From: Pegea sp. RAD2-039
Taxonomy: Eukaryota; Chordata; Thaliacea; Salpida; Salpidae
Direction of reading: 5' to 3'
Assembly: GCA_034620365.1 (NCBI GenBank)
Contig: JAQGEQ010000237.1
Location: forward strand, 144,001-208,000
DNA: 64,000 bases
In this document: piece by piece, positions 1 to 9,869 of the stretch
Numbering within the stretch: position 1 is the stretch's first letter
How the letters are laid out: every line of letters starts with the position of its first letter
The notes under the pieces: generated by a model
Database searches by the model: none
What the model was told of the DNA's origin: nothing
Seen by the model: only the letters and a program-made list of their open reading frames with translations
Program-made: the position numbers and the translations under genes

Positions 1-677
1 ATACAAAGAAAAATCAGATTTCATAATTTCATTACTTTTCAAACTTTTAAATTTGTTAAATGAATTGTTTTTAATTAAATGCAGTTTGATTTTATCATTA
101 TTAGACAAATCTAATTCTTTAATACAAGTAGGAAACGAAAATAAAGAAATATTTTTCAACAAATTTCCTGATAAATCAATCTTCTTTAGTTGTTGAATGT
201 CTGAAAAATCTGAGTCTTCAATCAGAGCAGTAAGTTTGTTGTTCCTTGCTGTAAATAATTGAAGATTCTTCGGAAAATTTTTACTTGTTGTATTGATTGA
301 TTCAATCTTGTTGTCATCTAATATCAGCTTAGTTAGATTTTCTAAAACAAATTTTATAAAGTCAATATTTTTGAAATTGTTGTTGGTAATCTTTAACAAA
401 TTCAATTTATTAGAGTTGGTATCAATATCAAGTTCAAACAAACTGTTGTTGGAAAGAATTACTGAAGATACATGTAAACTCTTCGTATAAAGTGGGAATC
501 TTGTTAATGTAACATCAACACATGAAATGACTTTTGGAATTATATAACAACTTGAAAGTTCAGAATCCTCTTCATAAAAATCTCTAAAAGTAGAAATTCT
601 ATAAAGATTTAAAATATAAAAGATCTTTGTACAGAAGTTAGTTGACTTGAAAGAGATAACAATAAACAGTTTGTCAT
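1..677 (-). pseudogene. LRR protein reading frame, minus strand, unit A (3' end outside window)
   Basis: Read on the minus strand, this gives an open LRR frame similar to the plus-strand receptor at 2,173: the EEDSELSSC N-terminal cap, LTRFPLYTKSLHV, LRRs with the LxxLxLxxNxI pattern, then SFPTCIKELDLSNND. The frame has no in-frame ATG. A short hydrophobic start (MTNCLLLS) begins at 675-677 in the neighbouring frame, so an unmodelled splice or a frameshift is needed. An acceptor-like tract (ttctacttttag) lies just before the conserved cap. The transmembrane end lies beyond position 1. The equivalent frames in units B and C are interrupted, so I treat this family as decaying, though this copy shows no stop inside the window. 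Confidence 0.5.
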
Positions 678-1712
678 CAACTGACAATTTTAGTAATGCG
701 CCCTTTAGCGGATAAAAATTCAATTATTTCGATGATAAAAATTTTAAAACTTTTCTATGCTTTTAACAAAGTTTTAAAATAAAACTAATAAAGTTGTAAT
801 ATCTATTATAGCTTTCTATGGATAGTATTTCTGTCAATATCCCTAAGCAACTAAGAATTACTTTAGAAAAAGCAACGTCGTGAAAAGGAAGACACCATAA
901 AAACTATTAATTCTTTTGCTTTCACTTTATTTTGTTTTGTTTCAACAACATCACTTTGGCTCAAACAGTATGATTGTTCAAGATGGAAGCAGGTCTTTTA
1001 ATTATTAGTTATTTTATCAGTTAAATGTCACATATTTAGGTTCTTTTTTTTTTTAAATCAAACGGTTTTTATCGGTAAATTATCAAATTACTTTTTATAA
1101 AAAAACTCTAATCTTAAAATTTTTAATTAGAAATCATTTTTGCCATAAAAATTTGCATCTTAAGAATTAAAAAAAAAATTTTTTTAGTTTTTAAAAAAAC
1201 TGAAATGATTTTTTTAATCTTTTTTTCGGAAATTTATTTCCAAAAGATTATTTTGAACAAAATTTAACGTAAATAGTTTTTTCAACAAAAATCTGAATAC
1301 TGTAAAAAATTTTTAAATCTGAAAAATGTATTTATTTTCAACTTTTTTTTTCAAACAAAAAATTGTAGATCGATGTGAAGAATATTCAAACGATATTTTC
1401 TACTATTTGAACTTTTGAACTTTTTTCAAGTTCTATATTTGCATCTGAACAATATTTTTTTTCAGATATTGAAATAGTCTTTTGTCTCTATTTTGACCTA
1501 TAACTGTTTTTTTTTCTGAGAAAGTATATTGTTGCTTCAATAAAGACAATGCCAGTTTAAAAATATCAACACTTACTACTATATAAAGATCCAAATAAAT
1601 TTAAGCAATATCACAAGCTTTTTAGCCTATACTTTTCAAACAGAAAATTCAGAAAAAGTCTCTTATGTTTATATACTCGAAAGAGATGAATATTAATTTA
1701 ATTTTTTTATAG
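678..1712. other. Divergent spacer between minus and plus LRR genes
   Basis: AT-rich, with no coding frame I can support. It is the shared upstream region of the head-to-head LRR pair and is nearly unchanged in B (23,155-24,189) and C (38,288-39,322). The short tract gcgccctttagcggat near 697 is conserved in all three copies and is a possible regulatory site, but I see no known motif. Confidence 0.5.
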
Positions 1713-2060
1713 CTTTCATTTTAAGTGGTAGTAAAGGAGACAACTGTTATCCTTTAACTGGTTGTGATTGTTCAATTACTTATGTTTCATGTTATAACAA
1801 TAAGTTTAGAAAAATCCATTAATTCGACAAAGATTAGAGATTTCTTCGCTAGTTTTGTCAAACAATAACATCACTGTAATCAACATTGATTTGAAATATA
1901 TTAATTTAGAATTACTACAAATAATCCCGAATTGTTATTTTTGAAAATTAACTAAATTGATACCAGATTACAACAAGATTGAATCAATACAACAAGTTGG
2001 TAGCTTGTGAAAAATATAAAATATTTTTAGCAACAAGCTCGACTTATTTGTAGAATTAAC
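1713..2060 (+). pseudogene. LRR gene relic, unit A
   Basis: After an acceptor-like tttttttatag, one frame reads a cysteine-rich LRR N-cap (GDNCYPLTGCDCSITYVSC) and then a stop. A second frame continues with LEISSLVLSNNNITVINID, the same LRR unit as VILSNNSLFELDID in the intact gene downstream. Stops and a frame change show it is dead. A third trace (KIESIQQ-like) appears near 1,970. The relic is present in all three units, so it decayed before the duplications. Confidence 0.6.
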
Positions 2061-2172
2061 AGGAAAGTTTTAAGGTGTAAGTCTAAGTTAAAATCTTAGC
2101 TTTGATAATAAAGCAATAGATTGGTTTTAGAAATAAATCATTTAATTTTTCGTTAAGTGTTTTCACAGAAAA

Positions 2173-3240
2173 ATGACTTTGACTAAAGTTTTTTGTTTAT
2201 GCTTGATGATAATATCAAATAGTTTTTGTGAAGAGGATTCTGAACTATCAAGTTGTTATATAATTCCAAAAGTCATTTCATGTGTTAATGTTACATTAAC
2301 AAGATTCCCAATTTATACGAAGAGTTTACATGTAACTTCAGTAATTCTTTCCAACAACAGTTTGTTTGAACTTGATATTGATACCAACTATAATAAATTA
2401 AATTTGTTAAAGATTACCAACAACATTTTCAAAAATATTGAATTTGTAAATTTTGATTTAGAAAATCTAACTAAGCTGATATTAGATGACAACAAGATTG
2501 AATCAATCAATACAACAAGTCAAACTCTTCCGAAAAATCTTCAAAAATTTTCAGCAAGGAACAACAAACTTACTGCTCTGAATGAAGACTCAGATTTTTC
2601 AGACTTTCAACAACTAAAGAAGATTGATTTATCAGGAAATTTGATTACTAATTTTTCGTTGTGTTCTTTTCCTATTAGCATTGAAAGCTTGGATTTGTCT
2701 GATAATTCAATAATATTTTTATCATTAAAAAAATGTAAGAATCGTTTATTTTCTGATTATACAAACCTTTCATATCTTTTCTTGCAAAATAACAAAATTA
2801 AAACCTTTTATTTTCATCCATTGATACCTACAACAAATCATTTCAACAAAAACTTTTTAAAAATGGAACTATTTCGAAATGAATTTAATTGTTCGACAAA
2901 TTTTACAAGATTTTACACGAATATATTAAAAATAAGAAATGTAGAAATTAAATGTGAACATAGTTGTTGTAAAAGTAATACCTGTTTGATTTCTATCATT
3001 AGTGGTTGTTTTGCTTTTAGACTGTTTGTATTTATTGCTTACATTGTTCTTGTAAAGTATGTTAAAGATGAACCAGATGAAGATGAACCGATTTATAGTT
3101 TTGCAGTTGATCCTATTGATGTCAGAAATGATTCTCATCAACAGGTTGACTCTTCATTATTTTCTGGAAATCGTGTGAACTCTTCCAATGAGAAAACGGA
3201 AAACGAACCTGTATATTCTGTAATTGATAAAAAAGTTTAG
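2173..3240 (+). CDS. LRR single-pass membrane receptor, unit A copy
   Basis: A single-exon frame of 355 residues. Residues 1-19 are a signal peptide ending SNSFC. The ectodomain has a short Cys cap (C28, C37) and about seven LRRs (57-70, 78-91, 99-114, 123-138, 148-163, 170-185, 199-214). A C-terminal cysteine cluster follows (C240, C261, C265, C266, C271). A hydrophobic segment at about 272-296 is the transmembrane helix. The 60-residue tail is acidic (DEPDEDEP) and has two similar tyrosine motifs, EPIYS (Y308) and EPVYS (Y348); the second also fits YxxI-type sorting signals. LRR ectodomain plus tail tyrosines suggests a cell-surface recognition or adhesion receptor; the ligand is unknown. 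The ATG follows tttcacagaaaa. The gene lies head-to-head with the decaying minus LRR frame. Confidence 0.85.
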   Translation: MTLTKVFCLCLMIISNSFCEEDSELSSCYIIPKVISCVNVTLTRFPIYTKSLHVTSVILSNNSLFELDIDTNYNKLNLLKITNNIFKNIEFVNFDLENLTKLILDDNKIESINTTSQTLPKNLQKFSARNNKLTALNEDSDFSDFQQLKKIDLSGNLITNFSLCSFPISIESLDLSDNSIIFLSLKKCKNRLFSDYTNLSYLFLQNNKIKTFYFHPLIPTTNHFNKNFLKMELFRNEFNCSTNFTRFYTNILKIRNVEIKCEHSCCKSNTCLISIISGCFAFRLFVFIAYIVLVKYVKDEPDEDEPIYSFAVDPIDVRNDSHQQVDSSLFSGNRVNSSNEKTENEPVYSVIDKKV

Positions 3241-3251
3241 AATTAAATTCT

Positions 3252-3270
3252 AATAAAAAGTCGGAATAAA
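3252..3270 (+). terminator. Polyadenylation signals of LRR receptor A
   Basis: Two AATAAA hexamers (3,252-3,257 and 3,265-3,270) lie 12-30 nt after the stop codon. The same pair follows the unit B gene; in unit C the second reads AATAGA. Confidence 0.55.
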
Positions 3271-3521
3271 TATTTTGTATTTAGAAATTAAATCGTTTTT
3301 TTCACTTTATTTAATCTTAATCAATTAATACTTTAATCACTTTTCGTTTTCAGTTTTTAGTGACAACAGAAGCATTAAATTTACTTCTTAAAAACAACAA
3401 AAATTCAATTTTAAATTATCAATCAATTTAAAAATTTTACAAATAAAACGAAAGTTTAGTTTTTAAATAGTTTAATGATTTAGACAAAAAAAAATTCAAA
3501 CAAGAATTAGTTTGTTGTGTA

Positions 3522-3785
3522 ATACAGAGTCAAAAACTATAGCAAAATCGAGATCTCTTTTTTAAATGTCGTTTTAGACATCAGATATTAGATAGTGCTC
3601 CATTAAATGACTGGTCATCTGATTGTGAATGATATGTTCTTCAGTTTTAACGATAGCTGAAAGTCATTGAAACTGGTCTGTAGTTAAGTGCAGTGTTTCT
3701 GGGACCCTTTTTGTGATTATAAGTAATGATAAAAATAAAGCAGGGATCTGATCAAGAGTGTTGAAAACTGATGATCTTAAAGAAG
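3522..3785 (-). mobile_element. CR1-like reverse transcriptase fragment, unit A
   Basis: The reverse complement matches the RT part of the intact element (about 14,775-15,090). It includes gggtcccagaaacactgcac and taactacagaccagtttc, then an internal deletion joining to the FAKAFDS-coding tract. Frames are broken. The same fragment sits at 26,005-26,285 in unit B. Confidence 0.75.
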
Positions 3786-4238
3786 ATATATCTTCAGTTA
3801 CCATATAAACCAATGTGTTAAAAAACTATAAGAATATCACAAATGAAAAGAGAAGAAGTATTACCATCCTCGTTTGTAGAAACGTTATTAGTTTAATTGT
3901 TTAGCAATTCAGCTTTATTTTGTAGCTCTATTACAAATCTGAGATTTATTATCAAACAGGGTAAGTATTTGAGATCTCGCTTTAAACTTGCTATTTATAA
4001 AGATAAAAGAGTTTTCTTACTTGCCGATAACACTGCAGTTTCTTTTCCTAAGTAGAAAGTCTATAAAGATTTCCTTTAAGCAACAGTATCGCTGTTAATA
4101 GCAATCAAGAACCAACCATATCAATGCTTTGATCATCTTCTTCATCTTGATATCGAAAGATAATTTGATGTCGGTTCATTTCAGCAAAATAAGATTTCGC
4201 TTCTTGTGAAGTAACCAATCTTACTTTATCAAAGAAAA

Positions 4239-4600
4239 TATTTTCTCATACCGCACAATTCGTACTTGGAACCAGCTGCCATTAGACTTCCTGAGACTTC
4301 GTTTCTAAGACTTCAACAGATTTAATGCCAGAATCTCTCGTGTTGTTCAAGCAGAAGTTGAACCGCTTTGACATTACCATAACTACCTTTTTAAAATTGT
4401 GGTTTTTCTTCCTTTTTATATTATTAACATTCTATGTAATTATTCACTATCATATGGTTTGAGGAATACTGAAACGACAAATGTTGCATCTTTTTCTTTC
4501 TGTATTTCTAACTCATGAAGTATTATCTGTTAGAATATATGTTGGTGGAAAGTGATTTTTTCAGGCACCCTCCTTCGCATTTAATGTATTAAATAAAAAA
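4239..4600 (+). mobile_element. CR1-like 3' end fragment, unit A
   Basis: Matches the last part of the element ORF2 and its 3' UTR: tctcataccgcacaat, ttgttcaagcagaagttgaa, and the end tract caggcaccctccttc followed by an AT-rich tail. Its orientation is opposite to the RT fragment at 3,522-3,785. The 3,786-4,238 stretch between them shows nothing I recognise. Unit B keeps the same arrangement at 26,727-27,050. Confidence 0.7.
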
Positions 4601-5003
4601 AAACGTTTTTCAGAGAGTCTTTTTTGTAACAAAACTGTTCTTTATGTTTGGATATAAGTTAATAGAGGTATAATCAAAAGTTAACAATTATAGAAGAAAT
4701 ATTAAAATGTATTGTTGATTGAACTACTTGAACTTTGTTGTTATCAAGTTTATAAACAAAAATAATTCTAAAATAATAGATAACTTTGAGGGATGAAATT
4801 GGAATTTTGTAAAGAGTTTGTTAAATGTAAAAGATGTTTTGTTTTCATTTAAAGAAATCGAATAAGAGAAATAATTTAGATTTATAATATCTTCATAATA
4901 AACGTCAAGTTTTGTTTATAAAAACAATTATCGTTTTTCGATTATTTTAATTAAGTTGGTTAGAAATATTGAAATTATCAATAAAATCAAAATTAAAGAA
5001 TTG

Positions 5004-5118
5004 TGTCAGAAGTGGGATTCGAACCCACGCCCTCATACGAGGACCAGAACACTCACCACTGTATATCAGTGAAGCTAACACTTGAGTCTGGCGCCTTAGA
5101 CCACTCGGCCATCCTGAC
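5004..5118 (-). tRNA. tRNA-Leu(CAA) with intron, unit A
   Basis: The acceptor stem GTCAGGA/TTCTGAC, D arm TGGCCGAGTGGTCTAAGGCG, anticodon stem CCAGA/TCTGG with anticodon CAA, the long class II variable arm and the T loop GGTTCGAATCCC are all present. An intron of about 30 nt sits directly after the anticodon, as usual for eukaryotic tRNA-Leu(CAA). CCA is not encoded. Confidence 0.93.
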
Positions 5119-5183
5119 TTGTGTCAATTTAAAGTAAGTTAACTTGTTTAAGAACAAAGTAATCACTAAGAACTTAAACAATT

Positions 5184-5264
5184 CTACCCATCGTGGAATC
5201 GAACCCCGGTCTCCTGTGTGACAGGTCTCAGAATAGACAGGACTCACTCATATGCTAACGAGGA
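5184..5264 (-). pseudogene. tRNA-Asp-like pseudogene with enlarged anticodon loop, unit A
   Basis: Closely related to the true tRNA-Asp at 5,864-5,935 (TCCTCGTTAG, GGAGACCGGGGTTCGATTCC). The anticodon arm reads CCTGT, then a 19-nt loop, then ACAGG, so the normal loop carries about 12 extra bases on its 5' side. The acceptor stem and T stem each have one mismatch. Extra bases before the anticodon are not at the canonical intron position (37/38), so it is probably not a working tRNA. The copy at 27,636-27,716 keeps the same anticodon stem. Confidence 0.7.
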
Positions 5265-5360
5265 CTATGATATTGGAAATTATACTTAACATTTTTTGAT
5301 TAATAATTAGTCTGGATTATTACTAATGAATTTGTTAATTAATATTTGATGGTATCATCA

Positions 5361-5442
5361 GCTGCGATGGCCGAGTGGTTAAGGCGTTGGACTTGAAATC
5401 CAATGGGGTCTCCCCGCGTAGGTTCAAATCCTGCTCGCAGCG
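5361..5442 (+). tRNA. tRNA-Ser(TGA), unit A
   Basis: The acceptor stem GCTGCGA/TCGCAGC is perfect with discriminator G. It has the D arm TGGCCGAGTGGTTAAGGCG, the anticodon stem TTGGA/TCCAA around TGA, the long variable arm typical of tRNA-Ser and the T loop GGTTCAAATCC. There is no intron. The 82-nt sequence is the same in unit B. Confidence 0.95.
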
Positions 5443-5863
5443 AATTTTCATTTTTAAAAGAATCAATTTTGCTTCTAATATTTACCGAATCAAATTTTGT
5501 TGTTTACATTTCTGCTTGTCGATCAAACTCAATCAAAGATCCCATCAATTGGGTCACAAATTTATTTGAGGTTGAAGATCAACATCCAAAATTTCACTTA
5601 TATTTGAATCAACATCAAACTGAAACTTACAAAAAATTATGTTGATTATTTAAAAATAAAATTTTGAAATACTGGAAAATTGTGTTTCAATAATTTGTTT
5701 CTTTCTTTATTACTTTCTTCCAATTTGTTTGGACATAAAATTTGTTTTAGGTTTAAATTTATAAATAAATGGGTTGTAGTCGAAAAACTACTTTTAATCA
5801 ATGAAATACCAAACTATAAACTACTTGAAAGTAAATCTTGTTTAGAAAAAACTAGCAAAAATC
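5443..5863. other. Spacer in tRNA block, unit A
   Basis: AT-rich, no supported gene. It is conserved with 27,895-28,316. Reading frames here run through the tRNA genes and end at random. Confidence 0.5.
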
Positions 5864-5935
5864 CTCCCCGTCGGGGAATCGAACCCCGGTCTCCCGCGTG
5901 ACAGGCGGGGATACTCACCACTATACTAACGAGGA
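5864..5935 (-). tRNA. tRNA-Asp(GTC), unit A
   Basis: A 72-nt cloverleaf: acceptor TCCTCGT/ACGGGGA, D arm TAGTATAGTGGTGAGTA, anticodon stem CCCGC/GCGGG with loop CTGTCAC (anticodon GTC), T stem CGGGG/CCCCG with loop TTCGATT, discriminator G. No intron. Confidence 0.95.
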
Positions 5936-7180
5936 TTACAAGAGATGCTTTTCATTACTCAAATTACTCTTCATTATCTGTTAATTTTAAAAACACTTTT
6001 TTGAAAAATAGACTATTCTAAAAGTTTATTTCTTATATAAGGATCTGTTTTAATCGTAATTAAGGATATTCTTGTCTACTGAACAAATTGTAAGTTCCCT
6101 GAACACTCATTACGCCCCTGAATATTTTCTGGGTTTTTTGTAACTAGTCCGACCTACAAAAGATAATCAGGCCTTAATAAATATACAAAAAGCCGGTTGA
6201 AGATTTTTCTGACACATTCAAATAAGATTTGAGTTATATAATGTTGTTCTGATCTCCTTAAATGAAGTCTGAGCCTTCTAAATATCTTTACATAAATAAA
6301 AAAGTTGCTCAAGTTACTTTAATCATAAAGTATAAAGTATTTAATAAAAATCAAAAACTTGTTGTTCTGTAAATATTTCTAATCAATCAAATGATGTTTT
6401 AAAAATAATGAGTTTTCTTTTACAACTTAGTTTATTATCTTTCAATTATTTATATATTATTTATCGAACTTGTAATCCAAAATAATATAAAACTAACAAG
6501 TACAAATTTTAATGAGTTGTTAGTATAAAACCAAACTTTATTTCTTACAGGGATTTTAAATACTTTTATGAAGCTGTATTTTGAAACGTTTAATCATTTA
6601 GTAAATTAAAGTTTTTTATTAATTTAAATTCCATTATACAGACTTATTAGTATGTATTTTTTAAGTATTATGAAAAATAATAAAAAAATTTTTATAATAA
6701 ACTTGAACTTACATAAGATATTTAAACGATAAAGAATGTATATAGAACAAAAAAATAAGTTTTTTTTTTCATTTAGTTCAACATGTTTGTTAAATTATTG
6801 CAGATTTTAGTCTCTGAAAACAAAAAGATCAATTTAAATAAATGTCAGATTATTTACTACAAAAAATTGTGTATAAGTAAACATTTATCTATAAAGTTTT
6901 AGACATTTAATTAGTGATTATCCAAAAATCAGAAAGATTAAAAAGAGAATTTAATTATTGTAAAAGTAAATACGTTGAGATTTAAAGTAATTTTAAACAC
7001 TTTAATGACTAAAAACTTTAATAAAACCTGAATTTCAGCTGTATGCATTCAATTTGCTAATAAAGTAAATCCGTAGAACATTTTCCTAATCAGCAACTGA
7101 AGCTTTCAAAGTTCTTTTATATTTCATACAAAAAAATAGCAAAAATAAATTGATTTCTGAAAGTTTGAAAAGAAATAAAT
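5936..7180. other. Spacer, unit A
   Basis: AT-rich, no gene. At 6,327-6,340 it has two copies of the heptamer ataaagt that is expanded to about 46 copies in unit B. Otherwise it is colinear with 28,389-29,940. Confidence 0.55.
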
Positions 7181-7183
7181 TAA

Positions 7184-7669
7184 GTAGTGATAACACTACT
7201 ATAGTTAGTTTCAACTTTAGAGTGACAACAACTACTAGTAACCTCAAAAAATTTTATAATAAATAAAGTTTTTTTTAGATTAAATCTTTTGCTGAATATT
7301 TGTTTTGATATAAAAAAGTTAAGGATTAAATTTTTCTAAATTTCATTGAAATCACTATAAACTAAATTAGAAAAGTTTTATCAGATATAATTTTCATCCA
7401 CAAATTTGTTCTACATGGAATAACGATGAACAAGAAATGAAACTAATAAAAAGATCTTAAGTTTTAGTACAAATACATTACAGACGAGCAAAAATATTTT
7501 TTAATTTAAACTAATAGAAAATCATATCTGAAATTTGTAGTCAGAAAGTCTTTAATCTTTGTCAAAAGATTACTTTCGTTGAGATAATTTAAGGATTTTA
7601 TCAAACCAGGTATTTTATTAACAACTATTATTTGTTGCTTAATATAAGTTGAGAACACTCTAATTCGAA
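7184..7669 (+). pseudogene. LRR gene relic with lost 3' end, unit A
   Basis: Degenerate frames match the C-terminal half of the LRR receptor: TKLEKFYQ, then NFHPPICSTWNNDEQEMKL, which lines up with NKIKTFYFHPLIPTT. Several stops are present. In unit B the relic continues into a membrane-segment frame (30,426-30,656). In unit A that end is replaced by a CR1 fragment at about 7,686. Confidence 0.45.
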
Positions 7670-7685
7670 ATTAATATCAAATAAT

Positions 7686-8392
7686 ATTTATTTATTACAA
7701 TAAATGCAAGGGAGGGTAACTGAAGAGAGCACCTCTCACTAATACACATTCTCACAAATGATATCTGTTAAGTAAGAAAAATATAGAAAGCAAAAGATGT
7801 AACACATGACAATTCAGTAGTCTTCAAATCATATAATAGTGAACAATTCCATATAACTCTGATAAAAATTAAAAAAGGGAAAAATTCACAGTTTAGAAAT
7901 GTTGGTAATGTTAGCAATAATATAACGGTTCAACTTCTGCTTGAACAACACGATTGATTCTGTCATGACAATGTCTGATGTCAGCTGTTTCCATGTACTA
8001 ATTGTACAATATGAGCAAAACTTCGCTCTGATTAATGTATCAAGTGATATAGGCTTATTAAGATGTAATGTGTGTCGTCTGAGTTGATATAACTTGAAGG
8101 AAGGACTAATGGAAAAGAAATCATCACACTGAAGGTCAATTAACTTGTGGATAGTTTAAAAAATAAGAATTAAGTCGTATTTAATAATTTGAATTTCCAG
8201 AGTATTTAAATTGAAGAAACTGAGACGATGTTTGTAACTATCATACATAATATTAAGCTTCCTGCATACTAATCTCGTAAATGTGGCCAGAACAGATTCG
8301 ATTTTTTTGATATCACTAACTTATTATGGCATTCATGCACTGACATTTTATTCAAGAACTGGACGTACGTTCAACTTGAAAAGATTATTTTA
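7686..8392 (-). mobile_element. CR1-like 3' fragment inserted in unit A
   Basis: Read on the minus strand, it holds the 3' UTR end tract (ttacagttaccctcccttgc, a variant of the usual caggcaccctcc), the ORF2 tail region and ends near the tract coding LFKLYIRPILEYN (element position about 15,790). Compared with unit B, the insertion replaces about 200 bp (30,430-30,645), and unit homology resumes at aaatgaatagtttgtattctgg. Confidence 0.8.
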
Positions 8393-9239
8393 AATGAATA
8401 GTTTGTATTCTGGATGAAGTTAAATAAAGGTCAAGAAGATAAAATGTATGATTAGAATAAAAGTGTTGGTTTCATAACCTTGAAAAGTTAAACTTTTATT
8501 TTCTCTTTAAACCTTTAGCTTTCGATTTATTTCAAATGTTGTATTTCGAAAGTAAAATGTTCAAATGAAATTAAATATCTCAAATAAAATTTGTCTTTAT
8601 TATCTTTTTACTACCAAAATATTTATTAGTTGAATGCCATATGCAGAATAAATGTAAATTGAGATTATATTTTGCAATTTCATTTTTATAAATAAATTAT
8701 AAACTTTTTTTTTCAACAAGAAATCCTTTTAATGTTTGCAAAACTCTAAAATAGATTTTTTTTAAATGAGAAATTTGTACTTCCTTTTGTTTTTAAGTTA
8801 GTTGTAAGAACAGAAGCATAAAATGTAATATCAACAAGAAACTCTTCTTGTGAAGTTCCTAAACTTTTAATAAATAATTATTAATAAAGATTATACAAAT
8901 AGACGACAGTTTAATTTTGACTTCAAAAATAATTAGAAGATTCTTGACTTAAAATATTTGTTTAGATGAAAGTTTAATTAATATCAATATTATAGTAACA
9001 GTTTTTGGTAAGTTGTTATCGAGCTTTGATGATTTGTTCATAAAATTTTTTAACGGTTTGCTTGGCTTTCTTAACTATTGTAAATAGAAGAATTTATGGG
9101 CCAGTAAAAAGATTACAATTTAGTTTAATTAATTAGTTTTAGCAACAAATTCATTTTAGGCTTCTAATATAAATATTTAGAAAACTTTCCTAATATCTTC
9201 AAATTTTAATTTTTTATATTAAACGCTGTAGTGAATTAA
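8393..9239. other. Spacer, unit A
   Basis: AT-rich, no gene seen. The first part is conserved with unit B; the rest has diverged or been partly deleted there. Confidence 0.4.
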
Positions 9240-9660
9240 AAAGTGTATCTCTTGCTATTACACCTTCTTAGAAATGATTTTATATAAAAGTAAAAAATTA
9301 ACAAAATGAAACGAGGATGTACCACGTGACAATGTCACCAAACAATTTTCAAAAAAAGTAATTCGAAAAAGAATAATCATAAAAAAGTAAGAAAATGGAG
9401 CAAAGTGTAAAAATGACAATTGTAGTAATATTAACATGATTTAACTTCAACTTAAGTAGATGAAAGAGCTTGCATTGATATTGTATGATTTAAGATCATA
9501 CGGTAGGGATGAGATGAATTTTTGATTGAAGAATTTTTTGCATGACGAAATATTACTTTAAGGAATTAGTAGCTGGATGACTAGAGAATAGTGCAGACAT
9601 TTTTCGATAAATACTGAGCTACCAGGTTACAGACCTAAAAAAGAGTAAAATAAACTTTAT
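9240..9660 (-). mobile_element. Old CR1-like fragment, unit A
   Basis: Weak but extended similarity on the minus strand to the 3' part of ORF2: the stretch around 9,430-9,600 follows the same order of words as 55,840-55,990 (caatttaa..agatca..gg..gat, aaggaatt..agctg, cagac). It is far more diverged than the other fragments, so it is an older insertion. The same relic is at 30,870-31,265. Confidence 0.45.
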
Positions 9661-9869
9661 TAGAAATATAATAACCAAATCAAAGGTATATTTTATTTAT
9701 ACTGATAGCAAATAGATGGTTAGAAAAAGGATTGCGCTGAAATATAATTCAGTTTATGGCGGTTTTCTACGATTGTTTGAAAAATTACTTAGTATTAAAA
9801 GTCGAAAATTATTGATTGGTCTGTTTACTTTTTATAATCAGAAGAAACTTAATAAAACTAATAACAAAT

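Noticed and set aside
2926-3141. Antisense frame inside the LRR receptor, also at 25,394-25,624
   Set aside because: Shadow of the receptor tail codons; not kept as a frame of this length in unit C.
5375-5645. Open frames over the tRNA-Ser gene
   Set aside because: They read through a tRNA; no protein-like composition.
5680-5901. Open frame ending in the tRNA-Asp gene (and 28,116-28,382)
   Set aside because: Runs through the tRNA; the unit B version differs in its end, as expected for non-coding sequence.
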